Source of the DNA: Prevotella sp.
GTDB taxonomy: Bacteria > Bacteroidota > Bacteroidia > Bacteroidales > Bacteroidaceae
NCBI GenBank assembly: GCA_017548525.1
Contig: JAFYZV010000042.1
Location: forward strand, 1 to 41,266
Length of the DNA stretch: 41,266 nucleotides
Direction: 5' to 3'
Numbering within the stretch: position 1 is the stretch's first letter; each line of letters opens with the position of its first letter. A model generated the notes under the pieces. It searched no databases, was not told the DNA's origin, and saw only the letters and a list, made by a program, of their open reading frames with translations. Shown here piece after piece: positions 14,901 through 22,300 of the stretch. Made by a program: the position numbers and the translations under genes.

Positions 14901-17451
14901 TCCTGTAACGGGTTCTTCAACCGACCAAAAAGCCTTGATCTTCTGGTCACATGGTTTGGGTAACTACTGGCGCAATGACTCGTTGATGATTTACGGTAAT
15001 AAGCCGGGTACCATGTATTTGTTCGCTCAAGACCCACAAACGCATTTAACATGTACGCCTATTAAGGTGGAGGTGTTGTCAAGACAGACATTATACAATG
15101 ACAAGCAAGCAGAACTGGCTGGCATGACCTATCCTTTTACGTGGGATTTTGAAAATATTGACATGACCGACTATGTTGCCGATGCTACCGATAATGGCGG
15201 TACTTATTGGCGTGAACGTTGGGATGAGCGTGACCCTAAAGACCAATCAGTACAAACTTATAATAGGCATTATAATGTCAAGAAAAATTATTACCAATAC
15301 AATGGTGGCATGAATGCCGACTGGGACGATAAGGACCTCAACGGTTCAAGCCGCCAGCGTTGGTTCAAGGATATTTATGCCAATGGCAAATATGTGCCGG
15401 AGTTCAAGGGCATCATGCTCAATCTCTCTGGTTTGGACTATTGGGAGCAGAAGTTCCAGCGCTTCAACATTGCTAAGGATGGAAAATCCATCTACTTCGA
15501 GGGTGGTCCTATCTTCGTGCAGTTACCGGGATTCGGTTTGACGCAAAACAAGAACGATAAGCTGAAGACCGAGTTGCAAGGTACAGATGAGAACCCCGGC
15601 ACACGTTCATATGACAACTACATCGGCGGCGAGCACAACCACATCAACACGGCAAAGTACAACGTCAATGAGGGTTACACGAAGTTGCTGAGTGTTGACA
15701 ACCAACACAATGTAGATATACAGTATCCTGTACAAACTGAGAATGCAAGTGGTATATCTAAGGACTATCGTAACAACAAGGTGAGATTCGTCATCAAGGC
15801 CAAAGGTGGCAGAACATTGGATAGGGACAAAATGGGTATAACAATTCCTAATGATAATCCTAACTCACAATTCCATATTGGTGGTGCCAGCATGTTAAAT
15901 GAAAATCTTGATGTCAACGACATCAAATGGTCTTATGATATTGCCGATCCCACCGTTCATAATGGGTATTCTGTCTTGAATTTAGATAACGAAGAGGCGA
16001 AGGTTTACATCGTTGAGCTCGACCCATACGACCCAGAGTTGCAAGACCACATCTACCTGATGTTCAACAATGACGTTCATGTCTACTGGATGGCCATCAC
16101 CAACGAGCCGCGCAATATCTTGAGTGACTTCGACGGTGTGACCTATTCTTACCCGAAGGACATAGACATGACGAAGACCAACCAGACATTGGCTCAACAG
16201 ACCAAGAGTGGTATCTATACTAAAGCTTCTAATGCACACGAAGGAACGTATGCATTGGCATCAAAAGGTACTTACACCAAGAAGAATGTCTACCAAGTTG
16301 GTAGCACCACCCCCGATGCAGGTACTGAGGTGCAGCTGAAGGCCTACAAGGTGTCTGAGTTCTTCCCAACAGAAGTAAAGGATGCGTCTGGGAATGTAAT
16401 CCACCCAGCACAATCCGTCTTATTGTCGGAGATAGAGGGCAACATCCCGAAGAACGAGGGTGTGATGCTTTACACCGAGCCTCGCATGAGTGCGTTGGCA
16501 AGCAATCCTGTCGGACTGGAGCCTGCTTGGTATAACCGTGGCAACACTGCTTGGTCAGAATGGGTGGAACGTACGAAGACTGTTGATGGCGAGACCGTTC
16601 ATTACTTGGAAGAGGTGTTCCATGTGGCAGAGGCTAAGGATAGTACATCTAACGGCAATCAGTATAACAACTCTCACAATTATTATTACCTGCCGCTGTA
16701 CTTCATCGCCATGGCAGAGAACATGAGTGAGACCAACTATAACCTCAAGAAACCAGGTTCAACTGGTGGAGGTGTCTGGGGTAATGATGAGCCAGCTGTC
16801 GCTAATGGTTCTGTGAACAGGGAAGGTGCCAACCTGCTCCGTCCCGTCACCTACGGTAAGGTGCTTGGCATGGACTATAATAACCAGTCGATGATTAACT
16901 TTGGTTACAACAATGAGTTCATCTGCCGCAAGCTGGTTTACCAGGACGACATCCAAACCAAGGAGATGTCCGATCCATACGTTCCTGGACCAGGCAACAA
17001 CGAAGCAGGTAACAATCACGAAGGTATCTATTACTATCGTATCGGTCCGGAGTGCGCTAAGTTCTACCGCATCAACACCGCTGACTTGAATCACCACAAC
17101 CGTAGTGCTTACATGACATTGACATGGGAAGAGTACAAGGTGAACACCGTGGGTAAGCCCATCAACATGTCATCATCGAACACTCAAACAGATCCTGAGG
17201 CAAACGGCATTGGAAGTGCTCAATTCTCTCCCATCCGCTTCAGTCCATCCTACAACCCCGTTGACATCCGTTTCGACGTACAGGCAATTAACGACCAGGT
17301 TGTGAGCGAAGATGGTGGATTTGTTGACGGCATCTCCGAGGTGGAGGCTACGCATGGCAGCGACGCTGTTTATAACCTCAACGGTGTGCGTGTGAACAAC
17401 CTCTCGAAGGGCATTTACATCATCAACGGAAAGAAAGTTGTTGTTAAATGA
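11944..17451 (+). CDS. Giant secreted protein B (1835 aa), paralogue of A
   Basis: A signal peptide (MRMKHLISFLTLLVLGWGSA) is followed by an N-terminal module starting YPYTWDFSNW (about residue 28). That module differs from protein A's N-terminus but resembles the internal YPFTWDFENIDMTDYV module found in both (about 1062 here). Ig-like beta domains follow, then the conserved C-terminal half and a type IX-like tail (NLNGVRVNN, KGIY, GKKVVVK). Similarity to A becomes near-identical at DNA level in places, for example around 16750-16850 against 10465-10560, while the first third diverges. This points to duplication with later module exchange or gene conversion. It has its own consensus promoter and is followed 25 bp later by a 63-residue protein. 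No enzymatic motif was recognised. Confidence 0.88.
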   Translation: MRMKHLISFLTLLVLGWGSAWGMTEINYPYTWDFSNWTTTNLSGGWANNNDGSFTFQSYCTSQEGELVNGGYGSGGTTNGYSSIIEETKGLKFACGRWDRNILYTTGTPGIAARTLEITVPHLMYGNVVKFYTDGNNTLTTDAGTITKDGTTHVFTVPNTYTSPTDITFVVGANNTKMLITKIEVTKTEVNPKANYYDVVNVNGNNSSYKTAVNSGEVTIPFTDGYNTTSSLRFQLLTDVTGLTIADLCGGTLSVETLNQYFTFTSTNPEVIDVGSISYSLSNSKFYINNIQNKKPGTTTLSLTYLGNGGFAPFTINTLVTIDKGHVQIGHRGSDSGWNSKFLDSGDWNMPVTLRDINDNTITRQGYTTSDFNITIVSDPELTYDPASDVVSLLNKSISTGSGGDEYLSQKLHANHTGIATLQIEFLGNDLYYPTSDFTDITVKEHFATLQWIKDGVEVDEYTTQTTTGTLTDSPTLVKTLDSQASDFAVTYVSSNTNVATIDANGVITIKGIGVSVITARIQPSKITWEGVDYFYYNEASQSYTLIVQGNAANEPKIIWVTAGKTDQNGVLNTYGYGNNGRGSYLGQQYVQNKGLDITAGYGNNILVTALALKSTVSDNDLAEYGILPIPGSPYPNHYYVVDNTGGWRPSRTDCIPQSWRFNESDEYFTKVNYMVDKPEMVRSTNKVNGNGNNNQTRYQVTPNSPSQDPLRIYAFVDGCGTYSYTEILVEPGDLQLHFVPDENTVNEGNSISPYVNIPDLRLEDVNKIWLTYECNDVLSVANNGVVYETGKTTQADIAKYLYTVTANDTIWINVDDANNYNADGTPNMSKVYQIKSVTWLRGVNPEIFGVAGAASLPDPSCTVTLHLTSDMYNEATADYTLRVVGDADVATMFHWELNDKVESGKHVDDGAIKTIKIVEGDYVYMPGIYGNSNGNNEYSAAYSYKYVYSMNNGQIIMNRAKYFPGEGVPNYYLSESSEKPGTPVYPVTGSSTDQKALIFWSHGLGNYWRNDSLMIYGNKPGTMYLFAQDPQTHLTCTPIKVEVLSRQTLYNDKQAELAGMTYPFTWDFENIDMTDYVADATDNGGTYWRERWDERDPKDQSVQTYNRHYNVKKNYYQYNGGMNADWDDKDLNGSSRQRWFKDIYANGKYVPEFKGIMLNLSGLDYWEQKFQRFNIAKDGKSIYFEGGPIFVQLPGFGLTQNKNDKLKTELQGTDENPGTRSYDNYIGGEHNHINTAKYNVNEGYTKLLSVDNQHNVDIQYPVQTENASGISKDYRNNKVRFVIKAKGGRTLDRDKMGITIPNDNPNSQFHIGGASMLNENLDVNDIKWSYDIADPTVHNGYSVLNLDNEEAKVYIVELDPYDPELQDHIYLMFNNDVHVYWMAITNEPRNILSDFDGVTYSYPKDIDMTKTNQTLAQQTKSGIYTKASNAHEGTYALASKGTYTKKNVYQVGSTTPDAGTEVQLKAYKVSEFFPTEVKDASGNVIHPAQSVLLSEIEGNIPKNEGVMLYTEPRMSALASNPVGLEPAWYNRGNTAWSEWVERTKTVDGETVHYLEEVFHVAEAKDSTSNGNQYNNSHNYYYLPLYFIAMAENMSETNYNLKKPGSTGGGVWGNDEPAVANGSVNREGANLLRPVTYGKVLGMDYNNQSMINFGYNNEFICRKLVYQDDIQTKEMSDPYVPGPGNNEAGNNHEGIYYYRIGPECAKFYRINTADLNHHNRSAYMTLTWEEYKVNTVGKPINMSSSNTQTDPEANGIGSAQFSPIRFSPSYNPVDIRFDVQAINDQVVSEDGGFVDGISEVEATHGSDAVYNLNGVRVNNLSKGIYIINGKKVVVK

Positions 17452-17476
17452 TAAACAGAATTAAACAACATAGAAG

Positions 17477-17668
17477 ATGAAAAAGGAATATAAGAAACCC
17501 CTCTTGAAAATCCACGCCTCTACATTGAGGAGCCACCTCATGGAAGGTTCCGAGCAGTCAACGGGTACCGGCGAGTCGGGTGGTGGCGGCCACGGCTATG
17601 ACGACCCCGCCAAGCGTGGATTCTTCGACGATGAAGATGAAGGCGCATGGGGTAAGATTGATTGGTAA
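17477..17668 (+). CDS. 63-residue protein paired with giant protein B
   Basis: This is the paralogue of 11188-11379, with the same length and the same order: basic start MKKEYKKPLLKIHASTLRSH, LMEG, a Gly-rich middle, AKRGFFDD and an acidic end. The 27 central residues are identical to copy A while the last ten differ (EDEGAWGKIDW here). Retention of an exact core together with the giant partner suggests that the pair functions together. It ends 22 bp before a strong terminator, so the unit is a two-gene operon. Confidence 0.75.
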   Translation: MKKEYKKPLLKIHASTLRSHLMEGSEQSTGTGESGGGGHGYDDPAKRGFFDDEDEGAWGKIDW

Positions 17669-17690
17669 TCGACAACCATTCTAAAAAGGT

Positions 17691-17726
17691 CGAGGGGTGC
17701 TGATACATGCAGCACCCCTCGTTTTT
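17691..17726 (+). terminator. Strong Rho-independent terminator of giant unit B
   Basis: A perfect 12-bp stem (17691-17702 CGAGGGGTGCTG with 17710-17721) has a 7-nt loop and is followed by TTTTT. An A-run precedes the stem, so it could work in both directions. Confidence 0.9.
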
Positions 17727-17758
17727 GATATTATTGTATGCATTGCTTGCGTCATCCT

Positions 17759-17812
17759 AAGCACTGCTCTGAAGTGTCAGAGCACACATCTGACAGCTCC
17801 AAGCACTGCTCT
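17759..17812. repeat. Direct repeat and inverted repeat before the PIN module
   Basis: AAGCACTGCTCT occurs at 17759-17770 and 17801-17812. Between them lies the inverted pair TGTCAGA (17775-17781) and TCTGACA (17789-17795). The structure sits just upstream of the promoter at 17846 and could bind a regulator or mark an insertion boundary. Confidence 0.5.
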
Positions 17813-17830
17813 AGTAACTCAGTTCACACA

Positions 17831-17877
17831 TTTCATCCCGTGAAATTTGGATTGTACCATTATTATTGCTATCTTTG
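17831..17877 (+). promoter_or_regulatory. Promoter of the PIN toxin module, with small palindrome
   Basis: The -33 TTTG (17846-17849) and -7 TATCTTTG (17870-17877) are 20 bp apart. TTTCA (17831-17835) and TGAAA (17841-17845) form a short palindrome abutting the -33 element, a plausible site for autoregulation by the antitoxin. Confidence 0.7.
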
Positions 17878-17900
17878 CCCATGATTTTAGTTCTAACAAT

Positions 17901-18098
17901 ATGAAAAACAGAAGTGATATGACAATTGACAAGGGAACAAACGAGGAAGTTATGGCAAGGAAAAGGAAAACCAGGAAGCTCACGATGGAAGAGAGAAAGG
18001 CGATTAATGCTGCCATCGTGCCACAGAACAGAAGTATGAAGGCTGCTATTGCACATCGGGGAGAGACATGGGTAAAAGATCCAATGCTATTGCTATGA
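17901..18098 (+). CDS. Putative antitoxin of the PIN toxin
   Basis: A 65-residue, strongly basic protein (ARKRKTRKLTMEERKAINAA) encoded directly before and overlapping a PIN-domain gene. Position and size mark it as the likely antitoxin; I do not recognise a named DNA-binding fold. An in-frame ATG at 17847 lies upstream of the -7 element, so translation most likely starts at ATG 17901, about 23 bp after it. The stop overlaps the toxin start as ATGA (18095-18098). Confidence 0.7.
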   Translation: MKNRSDMTIDKGTNEEVMARKRKTRKLTMEERKAINAAIVPQNRSMKAAIAHRGETWVKDPMLLL

Positions 18099-18517
18099 GA
18101 TACATGCTTGATACGAATATATACATCTACTTGACTACTGACAAAGACATGCTCAGTACAGATGTAGTTTCTATGCTTAGTGAGCCAGATGCTATTTGGT
18201 GTATCAGTGCCGAATCTGTGCGAGAACTAATTGTCGCATACAACGCAAAGGGATGGGGAAACAAACGATGGAGGTCTGCCGAAGACATGGTCCGAGATAT
18301 AGAGGACCTTTATTACGTGGAAATCCTGCCGATTCAAAAGGAGGTGATGTGGACTTATTCTCGCCTTCGCATCAATACCACCATGAACCATAAAGACCCT
18401 TCAGACCATGTCATCATCTCCCATGCCATGACCTTGAAGATGCCCCTCATTTCCAGTGACACCCGCTTCCCTTATTATAAGCGGCAGGGGTTGGACTTCG
18501 TGTTTAACGAGAGATAA
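18095..18517 (+). CDS. PIN-domain ribonuclease, VapC-like toxin
   Basis: The 140-residue protein carries the PIN acidic residues: MLDTNIYIYL at the N-terminus (Asp), SAESVRELI (Glu), and NHKDPSDHVIISHA (Asp), followed by PLISSDTRF. PIN toxins of the VapC group cut RNA and are held inactive by a co-encoded antitoxin. The start was set at ATG 18095, which overlaps the upstream stop; an ATG at 18068 would place nine residues inside the antitoxin gene. The module has its own promoter and no partner genes beyond the antitoxin. Confidence 0.88.
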   Translation: MRYMLDTNIYIYLTTDKDMLSTDVVSMLSEPDAIWCISAESVRELIVAYNAKGWGNKRWRSAEDMVRDIEDLYYVEILPIQKEVMWTYSRLRINTTMNHKDPSDHVIISHAMTLKMPLISSDTRFPYYKRQGLDFVFNER

Positions 18518-18584
18518 CGATGATAGAGAAAAATGCCAGATTGTCGGCATTGCCTTGCTAAATGTTAGAATTTGTCGTTGGATT

Positions 18585-18616
18585 GTTGAAAAAAGTCAAG
18601 TTTTTTCGTAACTTTG
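18585..18616 (+). promoter_or_regulatory. Promoter, copy 1 of a duplicated 40-bp module
   Basis: GTTG (18585-18588) and TAACTTTG (18609-18616) are 20 bp apart. The 40 bases 18579-18618 match 19262-19301 at 38 positions. This promoter serves the 45-residue gene at 18644. Confidence 0.65.
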
Positions 18617-18643
18617 CATAATCAATACTAAAATAGAAAAAAT

Positions 18644-18781
18644 ATGGAAACAACAACATTTACCCCAGAAGATTGGGCTTTACATGAGAGATTTGTGCAA
18701 AAGTTCCGTGCCGCAAAACAGCGCAAACGCGAATGGCAAGCCAGAATAGATGCCAAATTAGCAAATGAAAAAGAGGAATAA
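18644..18781 (+). CDS. 45-residue charged protein of unknown function
   Basis: A short frame starting METTTFTPEDWALHERF and rich in Lys, Arg and Glu (AAKQRKREWQARIDAKLANE). It lies 28 bp after a -7 element, has an A-rich leader like neighbouring genes, and is followed by the broken DUF6169-type gene. The composition suggests one amphipathic helix. It could be a small partner of the DUF6169-type protein; nothing more can be said. Confidence 0.5.
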   Translation: METTTFTPEDWALHERFVQKFRAAKQRKREWQARIDAKLANEKEE

Positions 18782-18823
18782 CGCTTATATGTGAACAAAT
18801 TACGCCTTATTAACCTTAAATCT

Positions 18824-19203
18824 ATGAAACCACTTGACTTAAACCGTATTAATGACCACGCTCCCTATCATGTGAATTTGATAAGACATCGCCAAATGAC
18901 AAGAAGGTAAGGTTGAATATTATTATCATTATAGAAGAGTTTTTCCGTGATAACCCAAATATACTACTATATATTTGTGATAATGCAAATAATCAGCAAG
19001 CAATGCGTTCACGTCTCTTTTCCCATTGGTTTAATTCTTATCAATTTCAAGAAGAATATTATGCTCGCACCGAAATGATCAGAGACGAAGGAGAGGAAAA
19101 CTATATCTCCATTATCGTAAAGCGAACACACCCACAATTGTTGGACATCATAGAAACATTTGATAAGCAGATTGCTATGTTTAAGTCATATAAACCGCAA
19201 TAG
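18824..19203 (+). pseudogene. DUF6169-type gene with internal deletion and frameshift
   Basis: A start at 18824 encodes MKPLDLNRINDHAPY, the normal kind of N-terminus for this family, but stops at 18910. In another frame, without its own good start, the C-terminal two thirds is intact: FDKTSPNDKKVRLNIIIIIEE leading into FFRDNPNILLYICDN and SRLFSHWFN, ending at 19203. The middle of the N-terminal domain (about 40-50 residues) is missing. A TTG at 18913 could start a 96-residue remnant, but the gene is best read as broken. The function of DUF6169 is unknown. Confidence 0.7.
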
Positions 19204-19267
19204 TTTCCTTACAAGTTATGTGTATAAAAACTTTGCTTTGCTAATTGGCTTATTTTGTCAATGGATT

Positions 19268-19299
19268 GTTGCAAAATGTCAAGTTTTTTCGTAACTTTG
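19268..19299 (+). promoter_or_regulatory. Promoter of the first PL11 lyase, copy 2 of the 40-bp module
   Basis: GTTG (19268-19271) and TAACTTTG (19292-19299) are spaced by 20 bp; the start codon follows 25 bp after the -7 element. The module 19262-19301 duplicates 18579-18618 with two mismatches. Confidence 0.7.
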
Positions 19300-19324
19300 C
19301 AGCAATCTAACTAACAAACAAAAA

Positions 19325-22300
19325 ATGAAACGATTACAGATTCTGGCAATCATGCTTGTCATGTTTGCAAGTTGTGCATTTGCACAACGTCATGCAGACG
19401 CATTGGGGCGTGGCTTGGTGGTTGTGCCTACGGGTTCAACTTCAGGTAGTACAACCAATTTTGTGAGTTGGCGGCGTTTGGGAACGGAGTATTACGACGT
19501 GACCTACAACCTTTACAAGAACGGCACCAAGATTGCCTCTAACCTGACCACCACCAGTTATGACGACAGCAATGCAACCACCTCGACTCAATACCAAGTT
19601 GCTGCCGTGGTGCGTGGCGTGGAGCAGACGAAGTGTGCAGCCGTGACCGCTTGGACGGAATATGTGTATAAGTTGAATATACGCTGCGCCACAGGTTACA
19701 TCGACGTGCCTTTGGCAACGGTATATGACCGCAACGGCAATGACGTGACGGGTCATTATTCACCCAACGATGCCGAGTTTGCTGACCTCGACGGTGATGG
19801 CGAGTTGGAGATGATCATCAAGCGTCTCAATGACTATGATGCCTCCACGAGCTGGGACGGCACGTCTAAGGACATGTATGCCACGAACTCCCAGGAGTTT
19901 GTTGTCTTTGACGCTTACGACATCAATTGGCAGACGGGTGCTGCCACGTTGATGTGGCGTATTGACTGCGGTCCTAACATGGTTAGCCTTAATTCCACGG
20001 AAGTCAATGTCATTGCCTTCGACTGGGATGAGGACGGCAAGGCAGAGGTGGTGTTGCGTGGTGCCGATGACATGGTGGTCTATGGTAGTAATGGCAGGAC
20101 CAAGTTATTCACCGTAGGCACGGCGGGAGCCAACTACCGCAGTTCGATGACGAGTCATAGCAATGCGCAATACGCATGGACGAAAGACGGTCCCGAATAT
20201 CTTGTATATATGAACGGACAGACGGGTGCCAAATACCAAGTGACCACCTATCCGTTGCCACGGTTGGAGTCGGGAGAGACAGACCTTAAATCGGCATGGG
20301 GTGATAACTATGGTCACCGTAGCACCAAGCATTTCCTCGGCGCACCTTATTTGGATGGTCGCACCCCCAGCCTGTTCCTTGCCCGTGGCATCTACACACG
20401 GGAAAAGATGATAGCGATGGATTTGAACAAGAGTACTCATCAATGGAGTACCCGTTGGACATGGAATTGCAACTCATCGTCGAGCGCATGGTATGGGCAG
20501 GGTTATCATAACTTCGTCATTGCCGACGTGGATGAGGATGGGCGCGATGAGATTGTCTATGGCTCAATGGTCATTGACGACAACGGCAAAGGGCTCTCCA
20601 CCACGGGATTGGGGCATGGAGATGCCCAGCATGTCGGCGACTTTGACCCTTACCGCAAGGGATTGGAGTTCTTCGGCTGCAACGAGGATAAGCCCGCCAT
20701 GAACTATCGTAATGCCACGACAAGCGAGCTTTATGTGAGGGTAACGGGAAGTAGTGACGATGGCCGTGGCATCATGGCAAACTTCCTAAACACTTATCCT
20801 GGGTCATTGGGGCGGTCGGTGTCATCGGGAATGTACAATAGTGTGACAGACCAGGAGGTCTCAAGCTTGAGTGGCGACAACCTGATTGCTTGGGGTGACT
20901 TGAATTTCCGTATCTATTGGGATGGCGACCTCTGCTCGGAAATATTGAATTCGCCAGGTACGGCACGAGAGGCAAAGATTGAAAAGCCTGGCACGGGTAG
21001 GTTGTTCACGTCATCAGGCTGTAACATGAACAACGACTCCAAGAACAACCCCTGTTTCCAAGGCGACCTCATCGGTGACTGGCGTGAGGAGATTGTCGTG
21101 CGTTGCGGTAGCAATGTACGCATCTACACATCGGGCATGGGTACTGGCTATTCATTACCATGCCTATGGTACGACCATCAGTATCGCCAAGCGATGGTGT
21201 GGCAGATGATGGCTTACAACCAACCTCCTCATCTCAGCTATTTCCTTGGCGAGATGGAAGGGTACACCGTTGCGCCGCCACCATTGATCAACAACGGACG
21301 GACGGAACTGGCAAAGGGTGCCACCGTCACCACCGCCTATAACAGCCATCACCTTCTTTTCTGCCCACAGGAGAATGCAACCCTGACATTCGAGGGCAAG
21401 GTGTCGCCAGCTGTGTTGACGGTCAATACGCCGAAATGGGTACAGGGCAACGACAACAATAGCAACATTACAACCACCTCCTATACCCATAACCTGACAT
21501 ACAGTGGCAGCGACTTCACTTTCCAAGGTGACATGCGGCTCGTCAAGCAAGGCGACGGCATCCTCAACCTTCCCAAGAAGACACTCAACCATACGGGCAA
21601 CACCGATATCTGGGGCGGCACGGTGAACTTCAACGGCACGATGAGTGCCAGCCCTGTGTCACTCAAACGGTTTACCACACTGAACAGCACTGGTGGTACT
21701 TTCTCCAACAGCATCACGATGGAATATGCCTCCACGTTGAACGTGGGCGGTGCGGCAAGTGGAAACCTCTCCACGGTGAACATCGGCACGTTGACAATGG
21801 GTTATGGCTCGCGTGTGGTGCTTGATGTCAACGGCGGCGGAGAGACGGAACACGACTGGCTCAATGCCACGACATTGACCTTGGACACCGATAAGGTAGG
21901 CGATGAGACGTGGGAAAACTATGGTCCTGACTATCTCGCTCCCATCTTCCAGCTTCGCATCGGAGGGTCGTTATCTAACGGTCTCTATCCCCTTGGAACG
22001 GTAGAGACACTGAATGGCGACCTCTCGAAGGTGGTGATGGAGTGTTCGGGCATGAGTCAAGAATATCTGTCGTTGGTTCACCAAGACGGCAAACTCTATT
22101 TGCAAGTGTCTGGTCTTCCTTCCATTGATGAGCCAATCATCGAGATTGTGAGGATGGCTAACTATGCGGGTATGGGTACTATCTATCCCGCCACGACGAA
22201 GGCTGACTATTACCTGCCTGTGGTGGGCGTGAAAACAAACGATGTCAATGGTGCGACCCCAACCCTCTCGGGTACGTTCACCTCCCTTGACGGCACTACC

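Noticed and set aside
17847..17900. Longer start for the PIN antitoxin
   Set aside because: The added codons cover the promoter's -7 element, so they would not be in the mRNA.
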